Positions 7,348-16,997 are shown, numbered from the stretch's first letter. The stretch is 64,000 nt of DNA from Rubrivirga marina (GCF_002283365.1 NZ_MQWD01000010.1:30506-94505), one strand, 5' to 3'. Translations and numbers: made by a program. The notes: a model not told the origin generated them from the letters alone.

Positions 7348-10300
7348 TTAGCCGTCGCCTACGCGCTGCGCTAGTTCGAACGCGACGGGGACTTGCTGCG
7401 TGACCATCGCTCCAAGCAGGTGCCGAAACGCGGCGAACGCCGCCTCGCGCTGGCGGAGCGCCTCGCGGTCGTGCTGCCACACGTGGACGAGAAGCTGAAT
7501 CGTCAGGTCCACTGACTTGCTGCGAGCCCGCGGACCGACCGTATGGTCTTTCCATAAATGGGCTCCTTCTCGCCGGGCGGCGTCGCTGAGCCAGATTAGA
7601 CCGTCGAACCGAACCGCGTCAGCTGCAGGCAGAACCAGGAAGGCCGCCAGATGGGCGACGTCCGTGTCACGCCGGAGATGGGTCTCAGCCCACGCTCTCA
7701 GGCCCGGCTCAACGGCGGCCACCACCTGGGCTCGGTCCGCCGTCCAGGTCTCCGCCGAGAGGTGCTTGAGTCCCAAGAGGTCGCGCCACAGCTCGTCTCG
7801 CCGGAACCATACGCCCGCGTCCGCCAGCGCCCAACGCGCGTGACCCTGTGCGTACTCGATCATCAGCTGCCATCGTCGGAGAACGACCTGAGACGCGCCC
7901 AGCACCGCTCGTGGCCACCACTCCATTAAGAACCACGAGACGAGCCCTGAGGCCGACGGTCCGAGGTTGAGAATCGGCTCCCAGTACTCGCGGGCCTCAG
8001 CATCGGAGTCGGCCTCTGCGGCGAGTGCCGCCGCGTGCGACGCGACGAACCGGACCCAGGGATCGTCCACACCCTCGAAGTCCTCGGTCGGGGCATCATC
8101 TGGGAGCGTGAGCCATTCCGCGGTCTCGCGAACGGCGTCTGCCCAGACGGCCCGCCACCGCTCCCACGACTCCACCTCCGCCAACTCACCTGGCAGAGGG
8201 ATACCACGGAAGGCCGAGACAGCGAGTCCAGAGTCGAACGGCATATCCGGGCGGGCGCGGTGACCCGGTCGCGCAGATCGAAGCCTCGGCTCGGTGTCCG
8301 AGTCACCTGCTGTCAACTCCGACACCGGGGGCACGGTCGCGCTCAGGCTCCCATCGACGAAACGGCGGCTCGCGTCCTCGCGCTCCGCATCGAGCCGGTC
8401 GATTTCATCCTGGATGATCGCCTCGCCTCCCTCTGGTGGGAATCTCGCGACGTTCCTGAGCTGCCCCAGCCTCCGATCCGTGCGGGCGAGTCGCAGAATC
8501 AAGTGAACAAGGCGCAGGTGGTCGTTCCCTAGGCGCGCCCTCTGTGCCTTGACGCCGTCCACCAGTGCGTCGATCTCCTCGCCGACGCCCGTCAGAGCGA
8601 GCCGTGCGACCGCTCGACGGAGTTCTTGGTCGTCTGGGTCGGAAGCCCACACCGTCGGGAGCACACGTGCGGCGAAAGACCGCGCGCTCCACATCCCAAG
8701 GCCGGGGTGATCGGAAACCGACCTGGCGGCCTCCAGCAGAGTCGCGCGCGCCCACGCCGCACGCTCAGCGTGCGACGCAGTGCTGCGTTCTCCGAACACG
8801 GCGAGGACGGCGGCGATGCCGGCGAGTACATCGAGAGCGCTCTGCGGAGTATCTGCCCACTGACGATCGCTGAGAGCCTCGAGCCGTTCGACGCGCGACC
8901 ACAACTCGTCGAGACACTCAGGCGTCGCCTCCTTCTCCCGGTCTAGAAGCTGGGAGCAGTCCATCGGCGTCGTGAGCGGAAGCATGTTCGCAACGAACTC
9001 GGCCTGAGCTTCGTCATTCCGGACTTGCTGCTCGGGCGGAGGCTGGAACACGAGGATTTGGCGCGCGGGCCCCCCGTCTTCGTCGTCTGTCGCTTCTATG
9101 GCGTCCTCCTCGGCCGGCGCCCAATTGTCCGGGTCGAACTGTGCGAGAAGGGTCGGGATGTACTCCCACCCGTGATAGACCGTGTCGACCTCGCGAGACC
9201 AACGTTCCCGCGCGTCCGCGACCGCCTCGCGAAAGCTCTCGTCGCTGTGGAGCAGGAAGAGGGCCACGTTGACCAGGGAGGCCCGACGGTGGGGGTACTC
9301 GTGCCACTCGCGGTAGGCGTCGTGCTGAGCACGAGGGAGGAGCGTGAATGGCGGCGAGATCGCCGACTTCCACATCATGTTCTGGCTCCCCATGTTCGTC
9401 CAAGAGAACAGGTGCGGGCTGAGCAGGAGCGGCCTCAGAGGCCCGAGGAACAGATGGGGCGCCCGCCGCCCGACTGACGCTAGCACGCCGACCATGGCCG
9501 TTGAGGTGGTCTCTCGCAGCAGCCGGGCCACGAGAGGGCCGACATCGTCACCCGCCTCGATCCGGTCGTACAGGTGCTTTTCCAGCGCCATCAGCGCGCT
9601 CGCCACGACCCCCTCCGATGTAGGGCCGTCGAGGTTCCAGCCGAACACCTCGGCGTGACCGACCGTCTCGATCTCTCCATCGGACGTCGCCAATCGCAAG
9701 ACGAACGGCTCGGCGCGCTTCCCGTGCCACCGTTCGAACCGGTCGGAATGGTTCTCCGCCCAGCGCTCCGTCGCGTGACGCAGCAACCGGACGATCACCT
9801 CAATTCCGGCGTCCTCGTCGAGGGTGAGCAGCTGTCGGAACGGACCGCGGGTGTAGAACGGGGGGTGCCACTGGGGTCGGGCGACGTAGACATCGCGAAG
9901 CGGAACCTCGTCGTACCGGTCCCTTGCGGCGGGTGCGCGGATCAAGAGCGCGAGGAGGATCTCGACGGCGGCTTCGGGAGCCGCGACCACGAGCGGTGCC
10001 AGCGCTCCCTCTTCGAGGACCACGTGCTGCAAGGACCCATCTACCTCGAAGGCCGGGCCGTCAGGCCACGGCTCAGGCGTCGGACCGGGTGGGCCGAACA
10101 CGGAGCCCAGAGGGACGCCCTTCTGGCGCGCAAACGCCCGGTTCTCCTCTTTCTCTTCCTCCGTCAGCGGCGGCGGCTCGAACCGTTTGGGGCTGAGTCC
10201 GGACGCCTCTCGGAGGATGGCCAGCGCGGGGTCGGTGTCCTGCGACGCCGAGAGGAGCACCGCCGTATACACCGAGCGGCTCACCAGGTCGTCGCTGCGG

Positions 10301-12648
10301 AGCCCGTAGCTGCCCCGGCCCTCCTTGTCGCGGAGCGTGGCTTCGCCCAGCGCCACGGCCGTCTCTGCGGCCTCGACCCTCATCGGCCAACCGTCGCGCG
10401 TGTGCTGAAGCCAGAGCGCGACCACACGCGCCACGACTAGGCGTGCGGGGTAGGGGATCTCGTTCCGGTGCGTGTGGAGCACCGCCAGCGGCGCGACCCA
10501 GTACGGCGCGTACGGAATCCGAGCCGAGGCCGCGAGGTACGGTTCCATGTCGGGCGCGACCTCGGCGAGGACCGTGCGGAACGCGTCGTTCGGAACGGTC
10601 GCTGAGTGGAGCAGTCGGTGCAGGAGCCGGTTGAGCAAGGCGCCTTCGTCCTCGATGAGGACCGGCCACAAGGCCGTCAGTGCACGCGCGGACCCGACCG
10701 TATGCGCCGAGGCTTCGAGCAGCAGGTCGCGCGCGAGGTCCGCCGCGTCGCCCAGGTCCTCGAACGCGGCGAACGCCTCCCGCCAGGACGCCAGTCCGTC
10801 GTGTTCGAGAAGGTGGAGGCCGTAGAGCCGAACCGCTCGGTACCACACGGGTGAGTCCATCCGGCTCTTCAAGAACTCCACCAACCGGCCGCTCTCCGTC
10901 TGCTCGCGCAGGATTCGGAGCCGGACCCAATCCCCGTAGAGGTCGTGCTCGAACCGGACGCGGTCGTCCCGCCGAGTCAGGAGACGGTCGTCAACGAGTG
11001 CCTCCAGCGCGCTCCGTTCACCCGTGTCGAACTCGCCCGACTCAACGCGAACCTCCGTCACCAGGCGATCCGCCTGCTTGCGCGCGAGCGTGGCCGCGGC
11101 GGCGCCTCGGTCGAGGGACACGTCGGCGCGCTCGATCTGCTGGTCCCAGAACCACATCGCGAGATGCGACTCGCCGACCGTGTGGAGGTCGAGTCCGCTC
11201 GTCGAGTGCAGCGCGAGCAGGTCGAGCACCTTGGGGCGGAGCAGCACGGGCGCCAGGTGCTGCCGCAGACGCAGCGGCCTCAGCTCGGGGAACGCCTCCC
11301 AGACGGGCGCCAACTCGTCCACGTCTGGGCTCTCGACCGCGTACGACTCGACGCGCTCGGCCGCTAACCCGTCGCGCCGCAACTCGTCCCGGACGCGCGG
11401 CCACGCCTCCGGCGTACAGGTGAGCAGCGTCCGCCAGCCCGGCCGGACCTCTTCGCCGTGGGTCAAGCCCACCGCGGCGAGCAGCGCGCCCACGCGGGCG
11501 AAGGCCTCGGGGGCGTACAGCCGGTCCAGCTGGTCGATCACGAGGAGACCCGGAGCGACGTCGTGCTCCATCAACGTCGGGAACGATGGAGATCCTGAGA
11601 CCACGTTGCCGCGCTCCAACGCGTCCCCGGACGCCCACACCACGCGGCCGGCGTCGTCCTCAAGGGCATTGAGGGCTTCGTGACGCGCGATTACGGACTT
11701 CCCGACGCCGGACGCACCTAGCAAGATCACCGCTGGCGCGTCCATGCCCGCTAGATCGGTTCGGGCACGTGACCGGGGGAGCACTACCTGGCCTCCGATC
11801 CGGTGGCGGACGCGCCTCGCCGCCTCGGCGCTCGCGTCTCGCAGAGCCTCCCATGCAGGACGGTGGTCCGGTCGGCCGCGCAGCACGAACCGGGGCGGCA
11901 CCCGGGCGAGCACCCCCGCACGGTCTACGTCTCCCGAGGCGGTGCGCAGACTCCACGCGATCTCTTTGAGCGATTCCCACAGGGCGTCGGCCTCGTCGGC
12001 GTCTCCGCTCTGCAGCGTGTCTTGCAACAGTTCCTTCGCGCGCAATCGCCGCAACGAGTTCTGAGCGTTGAGGTCGAACGGGAGCCACAGCACGCGTCGC
12101 AGCATCCGGCCCGCTAGGGGAGGGCTCGAGCCTGCGGGCACGAGGTCGTCGGGGCACGCCGCGCTCGCGAGCAGTCCACGGACGGTGTCGTTGGCGCGGT
12201 GAGGTCGAGCGACATCCTCGTCCAACTCGTCCGGGCTCTGTGCGTGGGCACGTGCCAGGAGGTCCTGGACATCCGACTCCACGTGGGGCGCAGGAGCCGA
12301 CACGAGAGCCAGCCAGTCCCGATCCTCGACGAACGCGTCAGACGACGTGCCGAGGAGTTGCTCCCACGCGTCCCGTACGAAGTCCGCCGGGAACGATGCC
12401 ACGCCGAACTGCGCGCTGCTCTTCACGGAGGCCGCCACGTAGACGGAGCCTGGGTACGTGAGCACGACATCGTCGAGATGCCACACGCTCGCCGGCTCTT
12501 GCACGTCCACGCGCTGTGGCACGCCGGGGACCCTCTCGATTAGAGTGCGTCCTGCGATAAGGTGTGCCAGGACGTAGGCCACCACCTCGGTCTCGAAGTC
12601 GTACCCGCCGCCGCCGGTCTGCTTCGGAGTCGCGTCGCGTCGGGCCAT
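7348..12648 (-). CDS. Avs-like STAND NTPase with N-terminal nuclease-like domain, 1766 aa
   Basis: The N-terminal ~130 residues resemble a Cap4-type dsDNA-nuclease domain (GGYDFETEVVAYVLAHLI, DDVVLTYP, then ASVKSS with K76). An NTPase core follows with Walker A GASGVGKS (311-318) and Walker B GLLVIDQLDRL (367-377). The remaining ~1100 residues are helical and repeat-like, as in the sensor arms of STAND proteins. Avs proteins recognise conserved phage proteins with the C-terminal arm, oligomerise and activate the N-terminal effector, causing DNA degradation. The ATG at 12648 lies downstream of repeat B and its 74-bp leader. The gene occupies one cassette alone. I infer Avs type from architecture; the phage target cannot be read. 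Confidence 0.85.
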   Translation of the reverse strand: MARRDATPKQTGGGGYDFETEVVAYVLAHLIAGRTLIERVPGVPQRVDVQEPASVWHLDDVVLTYPGSVYVAASVKSSAQFGVASFPADFVRDAWEQLLGTSSDAFVEDRDWLALVSAPAPHVESDVQDLLARAHAQSPDELDEDVARPHRANDTVRGLLASAACPDDLVPAGSSPPLAGRMLRRVLWLPFDLNAQNSLRRLRAKELLQDTLQSGDADEADALWESLKEIAWSLRTASGDVDRAGVLARVPPRFVLRGRPDHRPAWEALRDASAEAARRVRHRIGGQVVLPRSRARTDLAGMDAPAVILLGASGVGKSVIARHEALNALEDDAGRVVWASGDALERGNVVSGSPSFPTLMEHDVAPGLLVIDQLDRLYAPEAFARVGALLAAVGLTHGEEVRPGWRTLLTCTPEAWPRVRDELRRDGLAAERVESYAVESPDVDELAPVWEAFPELRPLRLRQHLAPVLLRPKVLDLLALHSTSGLDLHTVGESHLAMWFWDQQIERADVSLDRGAAAATLARKQADRLVTEVRVESGEFDTGERSALEALVDDRLLTRRDDRVRFEHDLYGDWVRLRILREQTESGRLVEFLKSRMDSPVWYRAVRLYGLHLLEHDGLASWREAFAAFEDLGDAADLARDLLLEASAHTVGSARALTALWPVLIEDEGALLNRLLHRLLHSATVPNDAFRTVLAEVAPDMEPYLAASARIPYAPYWVAPLAVLHTHRNEIPYPARLVVARVVALWLQHTRDGWPMRVEAAETAVALGEATLRDKEGRGSYGLRSDDLVSRSVYTAVLLSASQDTDPALAILREASGLSPKRFEPPPLTEEEKEENRAFARQKGVPLGSVFGPPGPTPEPWPDGPAFEVDGSLQHVVLEEGALAPLVVAAPEAAVEILLALLIRAPAARDRYDEVPLRDVYVARPQWHPPFYTRGPFRQLLTLDEDAGIEVIVRLLRHATERWAENHSDRFERWHGKRAEPFVLRLATSDGEIETVGHAEVFGWNLDGPTSEGVVASALMALEKHLYDRIEAGDDVGPLVARLLRETTSTAMVGVLASVGRRAPHLFLGPLRPLLLSPHLFSWTNMGSQNMMWKSAISPPFTLLPRAQHDAYREWHEYPHRRASLVNVALFLLHSDESFREAVADARERWSREVDTVYHGWEYIPTLLAQFDPDNWAPAEEDAIEATDDEDGGPARQILVFQPPPEQQVRNDEAQAEFVANMLPLTTPMDCSQLLDREKEATPECLDELWSRVERLEALSDRQWADTPQSALDVLAGIAAVLAVFGERSTASHAERAAWARATLLEAARSVSDHPGLGMWSARSFAARVLPTVWASDPDDQELRRAVARLALTGVGEEIDALVDGVKAQRARLGNDHLRLVHLILRLARTDRRLGQLRNVARFPPEGGEAIIQDEIDRLDAEREDASRRFVDGSLSATVPPVSELTAGDSDTEPRLRSARPGHRARPDMPFDSGLAVSAFRGIPLPGELAEVESWERWRAVWADAVRETAEWLTLPDDAPTEDFEGVDDPWVRFVASHAAALAAEADSDAEAREYWEPILNLGPSASGLVSWFLMEWWPRAVLGASQVVLRRWQLMIEYAQGHARWALADAGVWFRRDELWRDLLGLKHLSAETWTADRAQVVAAVEPGLRAWAETHLRRDTDVAHLAAFLVLPAADAVRFDGLIWLSDAARREGAHLWKDHTVGPRARSKSVDLTIQLLVHVWQHDREALRQREAAFAAFRHLLGAMVTQQVPVAFELAQRVGDG

Positions 12649-12661
12649 CGATTAGTGACTA

Positions 12662-12735
12662 GGGTACCGGTCAGATAGGAGCATAATCTCGCAGTTGCAC
12701 GAACGCTCTCTGGACTTCCGAGCGGAGCCTGACGC
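12662..12735 (-). promoter_or_regulatory. conserved 74-bp leader after repeat B
   Basis: On the minus strand this aligns without gaps to 15396-15469. Both begin GCGTCAGGCTCCGCTCGGA right after the recombinase-tail stop codon, share GAGCGT and CTGCGAGATT blocks in register, and end in TACCC. It lies 13 bp upstream of the ATG of the 1766-aa gene. It may be part of the recombination site, a cassette promoter, or both. Confidence 0.6.
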
Positions 12736-12837
12736 TCACAGCCCGATCCCCTCGCTGGCGTTCTCGTCGAAGAGCCGGCCCTCCCGGACGTCCTCGGCGA
12801 GCATCGCCGCGCTCTTGTACAGCGTCTGCTTCTGAAT
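12736..12837 (-). repeat. recombinase 3'-end repeat, copy B
   Basis: 102 bp equivalent to 17994-18095, coding IQKQTLYKSAAMLAEDVREG and the terminal ASEGIGL-stop in frame. The position of the catalytic Tyr of the recombinase (EYVREG) is Asp here. The repeat starts 48 bp beyond the stop of the 828-aa gene and is followed by the conserved leader. Confidence 0.85.
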
Positions 12838-12885
12838 CACCTAGTTGCTCCACGCCGAGCGGGGGTTGATGTGACAGACGGGCGG

Positions 12886-15372
12886 CTACGTCGGTTCGTC
12901 CGGGGGCGTGGGACGCTGCTGGAGCGCATCGAGCGCAGGGTTGGGCACCCAGGGCTCTGCGTTCAGGACCACGACGGACGCCCATTCGTCGGCACCCGCA
13001 CGAGTCCCAATCCCGAGCCACCGGTCGCTCCGGGTCTCGTACTTCCGCGTCGCGACCATCCCACCCACCTGGGGTATGCCCTCTTGGTCTGGCGTCTCCG
13101 GCCGGAGCATGAGGTGTGTGAGCCCGAGGCTCGCGCCCTGGATCGGGAACGAGGCCCCGGTGTCACGGCCCTCGGTCTCAGCCACTTGGCGGTTCTCTCG
13201 AATCCGCTCGGCGATGGGCTCTCGAAGCTCGTGCGGGAGGTCGTAGATCACCGACGCGATAGCCATTCTCCCTCTTGGTGCTCGGGCCTCAATCTCGTCG
13301 CGGATCTTTCGGAGCGGTTCGGGGAGCGGCTGGGCTGGCTTCGCAGCGGGCGTCTGGCGCCCGCCATAGGTATGCATGAAGTAGGCGTCCATCGAAGTGG
13401 TGTAACCCATGAGTTGGACGCCAGCGTCGGGGTCGCCGCCGGTGGCGTGCTCGAATCCGGTCCCCTCAAGGAGGTAGTGGCCGAGCCAGTCGAGCTCGTC
13501 GTTCGCCTTCGCTGAGGGATTCCCGGCCACATCGACGCGGTGCGCGAGGAAGTGGAGAAACTCGGTTGGTGAGTCTACTAGCTCTGCGACCACTTCGAGG
13601 TCGGCGAGACTCACGCACCACGGCGTGTCGTCGGGGCCTGCGTTCTCGGCGAGGAGGCCCGCCTCAGCCAGTTCGGGGAGGTCGGTCGTGAACGCACCGA
13701 GGTCCTCCAGCGTGATGACGACGAGCGCCGCGTCTTGGACGTCGCCTGGGGCCAGATTCACCTCCGACCCGTCCTCGCGTCGGAACCGGTCTCCGCCCTC
13801 GAAGAACCGTTTCGCCCGGACAGCCTGATAATGGCCCTCGCCGACGAGTCGGTCCCGCAGCTCTTCCCGGAGCGAGTCCGACGCGCCCCGTCTCGCGGGG
13901 GGTGAGAGGACGCCGGCCTTGACCTCGACGAAGAGGAGCGTCTCGTCGTAGCGCAGCAAACCGTCCAATTCTGTCTCGCCCACCTCGCCCGCGCGGTCCT
14001 CCGCCTCGTAGGTGAGGTTCCGCTCGACGGTGGCGCCTGGAAGGAGCCCTGACAGAAGCTCCATCGCGCGACGCTCGGCGTATGACGCACGCGAGCGTTC
14101 GTAGCGGTCCCAGGCCGCTTCCGTCGCCTCTGCAGCCTGGAGCGGGCGGAGCTCTCTCGGCGGGTCGGGGTTGAGAGCGCTCTCGATGTTCGCTCGCAGA
14201 GCCCAGAACACCGACTGGGGCACGGGGCAGAAATATGCGTCTCCAGCGTGCGCCTCGACTGAGTGCTCGCCGGGGCGGAGCCGGATCAGGGGGCGGACGT
14301 GGAGCGGCGGCGTCGCCGAGGGCTGGGTGAAGAACTGCGATGCGACGTCGCCGAACCCGAGCGCCATCCGCTCCGCGAACGCGGCGGCCCGGTCGGGAGC
14401 TACGCCCGACGTGACCGCCAGTTCGTCGGCTGTGAACACGAGCGCGTCGCCGATGAACGTGTAGGCCCACGGCATGAGCCGGTACAGCGCGCGTTCGCGG
14501 CGTTCGTCCGGTGGGAGCGCCGCCCCCTCGCGGTAGAAGGTCTCGTCATGTGGAGGGGTCACCGTCCCGTCTTCCACGTACGCATCGACCCCAGCTAACA
14601 GACCGTCCACAGCCTCCCGGAGCCGCTGGAGGTGCTGGTTCAGCTTCTGCTCTGTCACTGCTTCCACGGCCGCGCACAGAGCGAGCGCGTCGGTCCCCGA
14701 GAACCCCAGCACGTCCAGGAGCACATCGTCGATGGGCGTGAGCACGCCGCGCAGCATTCGCTCGAGATGGACCGGGTAGGCAGCGTACCGGGTTGCCGTG
14801 CCCGTGATGAGGGCTTTGAACCGTAGCCACGCGAACCTGGACTGGGGTTCGTCGGCCTCCAGGTCGATGCTCTTTGCCCCATGCAGTCCAACGACCGAGC
14901 GGAACAGGTCCTCCACTCGCGCCTGGATTCTCGCCATCTCGGACGGGAGGTGGGGCACGAGCCCGCCCCCCTCACCCCGGTCGAACGGCTGGGTCAGCGC
15001 GAGCGTTGCCACGTACTCGGTGAATGCGTCGTTGCCGTGGTGAAGGTATTCGGCGTAGGTCTCACCGTCGGTGATCGCATTGGCGAGCCAGAGCGAGGCG
15101 ATCACGTTGAGCGGGTTCCGCTGGGCGAGCACGTGCTGGATCGCCGCTACCTCCGCCTCGATCTCGCCCTCCACCCGTGGGATCGCCTCGACCAGCGGAC
15201 GGAGCGCGTCGCGCCGCTCCTCCAACGTCATGTCCAGGTTGTGCCGAACGATCCGATCTCCTTCGTTGACGAGTACGAAGCCGGGTCCGACGAGGACATC
15301 TTCGCCGTGGGCGGGCTCACCAGGCTCACGTTCAGCCAGCTGACCCTGTTCGCTAGCTTCGTCGTCAGACAT
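12886..15372 (-). CDS. 828-aa protein with PD-(D/E)XK (NERD-like) nuclease domain
   Basis: The start is taken as ATG 15372; an in-frame ATG further upstream (15642) would translate the recombinase repeat in a different frame and gives composition unlike a real protein. Residues ~430-500 carry a restriction-nuclease-like core: E438 in a helix, D470 in ETELDGLLRY and E483-V-K485 in LLFVEVKAG. The long N-terminal part is helical with no known family, and there is no membrane segment. The gene fills the cassette between repeats C and B. Large proteins with an internal NERD-like core occur in defence islands as single-gene systems, so a defence role is inferred. Whether the nuclease centre is active is not known. 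Confidence 0.75.
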   Translation of the reverse strand: MSDDEASEQGQLAEREPGEPAHGEDVLVGPGFVLVNEGDRIVRHNLDMTLEERRDALRPLVEAIPRVEGEIEAEVAAIQHVLAQRNPLNVIASLWLANAITDGETYAEYLHHGNDAFTEYVATLALTQPFDRGEGGGLVPHLPSEMARIQARVEDLFRSVVGLHGAKSIDLEADEPQSRFAWLRFKALITGTATRYAAYPVHLERMLRGVLTPIDDVLLDVLGFSGTDALALCAAVEAVTEQKLNQHLQRLREAVDGLLAGVDAYVEDGTVTPPHDETFYREGAALPPDERRERALYRLMPWAYTFIGDALVFTADELAVTSGVAPDRAAAFAERMALGFGDVASQFFTQPSATPPLHVRPLIRLRPGEHSVEAHAGDAYFCPVPQSVFWALRANIESALNPDPPRELRPLQAAEATEAAWDRYERSRASYAERRAMELLSGLLPGATVERNLTYEAEDRAGEVGETELDGLLRYDETLLFVEVKAGVLSPPARRGASDSLREELRDRLVGEGHYQAVRAKRFFEGGDRFRREDGSEVNLAPGDVQDAALVVITLEDLGAFTTDLPELAEAGLLAENAGPDDTPWCVSLADLEVVAELVDSPTEFLHFLAHRVDVAGNPSAKANDELDWLGHYLLEGTGFEHATGGDPDAGVQLMGYTTSMDAYFMHTYGGRQTPAAKPAQPLPEPLRKIRDEIEARAPRGRMAIASVIYDLPHELREPIAERIRENRQVAETEGRDTGASFPIQGASLGLTHLMLRPETPDQEGIPQVGGMVATRKYETRSDRWLGIGTRAGADEWASVVVLNAEPWVPNPALDALQQRPTPPDEPT

Positions 15373-15395
15373 GGCGTTCAGTGTGGGTGAAGTGA

Positions 15396-15469
15396 GGGTA
15401 GCGGACCGACCGGCGCGAAATCTCGCAGGAGCGATGACGCTCCCCGCCTCTCCGAGCGGAGCCTGACGC
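15396..15469 (-). promoter_or_regulatory. conserved 74-bp leader after repeat C
   Basis: Counterpart of 12662-12735, ungapped, with an identical first 19 bp (GCGTCAGGCTCCGCTCGGA). It contains a possible hairpin, GGAGCG (TCAT) CGCTCC, that copy B does not keep. It ends 23 bp before the ATG of the 828-aa gene. Confidence 0.6.
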
Positions 15470-15576
15470 TCAGAGCCCGATGCCCTCGGAGGCTTTGTCG
15501 TCGAAAGGGCGTCCCTCGCGGACGTACTCGGTGAGCATGGCTGCGCGCTTGTGCCGGGTCTGCTTCTGGATGGCCC
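15470..15576 (-). repeat. recombinase 3'-end repeat, copy C
   Basis: 107 bp with about 86 percent identity to the recombinase gene end (17994-18100) by hand alignment. It codes RAIQKQTRHKRAAMLTEYVR and onward to EGIGL-stop in frame, with the catalytic Tyr kept. Homology stops abruptly upstream of GGGCCATCCAGAAG. It lies 135 bp after the HEPN gene (stop at 15711). Confidence 0.87.
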
Positions 15577-15710
15577 GTCAGCCTTAGTGTCGTCATAACC
15601 ATGCTCTTCTCTCGCCCCAACTGATTGCGTCCTGCCTCCCAATCGGCCCCGCCTGCCAGACGGGCGACGGGTGCATCCCTATCGGCGACTTCCCCGAGGC
15701 CCCCTATAAG

Positions 15711-16997
15711 TCAGGGCGGTGCATCCGACAGCGGGGATCCCCCCTCGACGGACTGTCCGTCGTAGGTCCCGTGCTCAAAGTACTCGCTCAGCCAGTTTGC
15801 ATTCCCCCTCGGCCTCGCGAACCCTTCGATCCCCCACAGGTGGTCCAGGTGGCGCTGGACCAGCCCCGGGATGAGTTGCGCTCCGTAGAACATCGTCGCT
15901 CCTTTCCGGTGGAGAATCTGCTCATCCTCGTCGTCACGATTGATCCACGTCGGTTCTCGGAGCTGGCCCGTGTGAAGGAGCCCGTTACGCATCTCAGCCA
16001 CGTGGTTCGCTCGTTTTTTGGCGTCCGAGCCGTCCGGGAGGTTCGAGAGCCCGTAGTGAACCACGTACCGACGGACGAGCGGGCCGAGACCGGGTGCGCC
16101 CCAGTCCTCCACCTTCTGTCGGAAGCGGGATTTCCGGGCGCTTGACAGGTCCGTGCGTGCGTCGACCACCGCTCGGAGCTCGTCTCGCAGGTCCTCGGCA
16201 ACGGGCTCGTCCGGCTCCGGGGGCGCCTGGGCACCGATGTCACGGACCGCGTTCTCGAGGGCGACGGAACCCATTGCGGCTCTGACTTCGGCCTCGACCG
16301 AGTCGACCGCCTGGAGGTACAGGAGGAACGCGGTGCGCCTCTCCGGCGGCACGAGGTTCGGACGGTGCTCCCAGGCCACCCAAGCGGCCCTGTGCAACTC
16401 AAACTCCTCAACGACGGGTGCGCTGACGCGGGGCAAGACGTACCGTCCCGCGTCGGACGGTAGCATCACGCGGCGTCCAGTGAGGTAGCTCAAAATCTGG
16501 AGGAGGTCCCAGATCGCTCCCATCGGCCTCTCGTCGGGTAGGTGCGGCACACCCAGTAGCGCCTCACCTTCAGAGTCGGTCTCGGCAGTGGCCGTGACCA
16601 GCGGCTGCCTCATCACCGTGCTGTTGAGAGATAGGTAGAGAGGCAGGCGGGGCTCCTCGAACCGAATCGTGAAGGGGCCGACGTGCCACGGCTGCCCTGT
16701 CGTAGACGGGTGGGCTTGCAGGTTGCCGAGTTCGTAGCGGGGCACTGGGATGACAGCTGAGTCCCTGCCGGGACGCGTTTTCGGCGCATGTGGGTCCCGA
16801 CTTCCTTTTCCTCTCGTGTTGTAGAAGAGCAGTCGCTCGCCGGGAGGAGACGCGAGCGCGTCCGCGGCCGCAACGCCTTCGAGCGGGTCGTACCGCCGGC
16901 TCCGGCGGGCGAAGGCGTGGCGCAGATCGGACTGGGTTGGAAACGGAGTGTCGGATGCAGTACCAACTACCGGAGGCCACAGCCACTCATCCATCAC
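15711..16997 (-). CDS. HEPN-domain protein, probable RNase effector, 428 aa
   Basis: Residues 337-342 (RNGLLH) fit the R-X4-H catalytic motif of HEPN RNases and lie in a helical C-terminal region (NHVAEMRNGLLHTGQL), the organisation of ApeA-like abortive-infection proteins: a large N-terminal sensing part and a C-terminal HEPN. The N-terminal ~300 residues are not recognised. Its ATG lies 11 nt inside the end of the Lit-like protease gene, so the two are translationally coupled. The pairing suggests that the protease activates or restrains the RNase, or that both respond to one trigger. It could also be a purely structural HEPN, although the motif is intact. Confidence 0.72.
   Translation of the reverse strand: MMDEWLWPPVVGTASDTPFPTQSDLRHAFARRSRRYDPLEGVAAADALASPPGERLLFYNTRGKGSRDPHAPKTRPGRDSAVIPVPRYELGNLQAHPSTTGQPWHVGPFTIRFEEPRLPLYLSLNSTVMRQPLVTATAETDSEGEALLGVPHLPDERPMGAIWDLLQILSYLTGRRVMLPSDAGRYVLPRVSAPVVEEFELHRAAWVAWEHRPNLVPPERRTAFLLYLQAVDSVEAEVRAAMGSVALENAVRDIGAQAPPEPDEPVAEDLRDELRAVVDARTDLSSARKSRFRQKVEDWGAPGLGPLVRRYVVHYGLSNLPDGSDAKKRANHVAEMRNGLLHTGQLREPTWINRDDEDEQILHRKGATMFYGAQLIPGLVQRHLDHLWGIEGFARPRGNANWLSEYFEHGTYDGQSVEGGSPLSDAPP

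Noticed and set aside
15373..15642. 90-codon N-terminal extension of the 828-aa protein
   Set aside because: It reads through the conserved leader and the recombinase-tail repeat in the wrong frame; the repeat's own frame codes the recombinase end.
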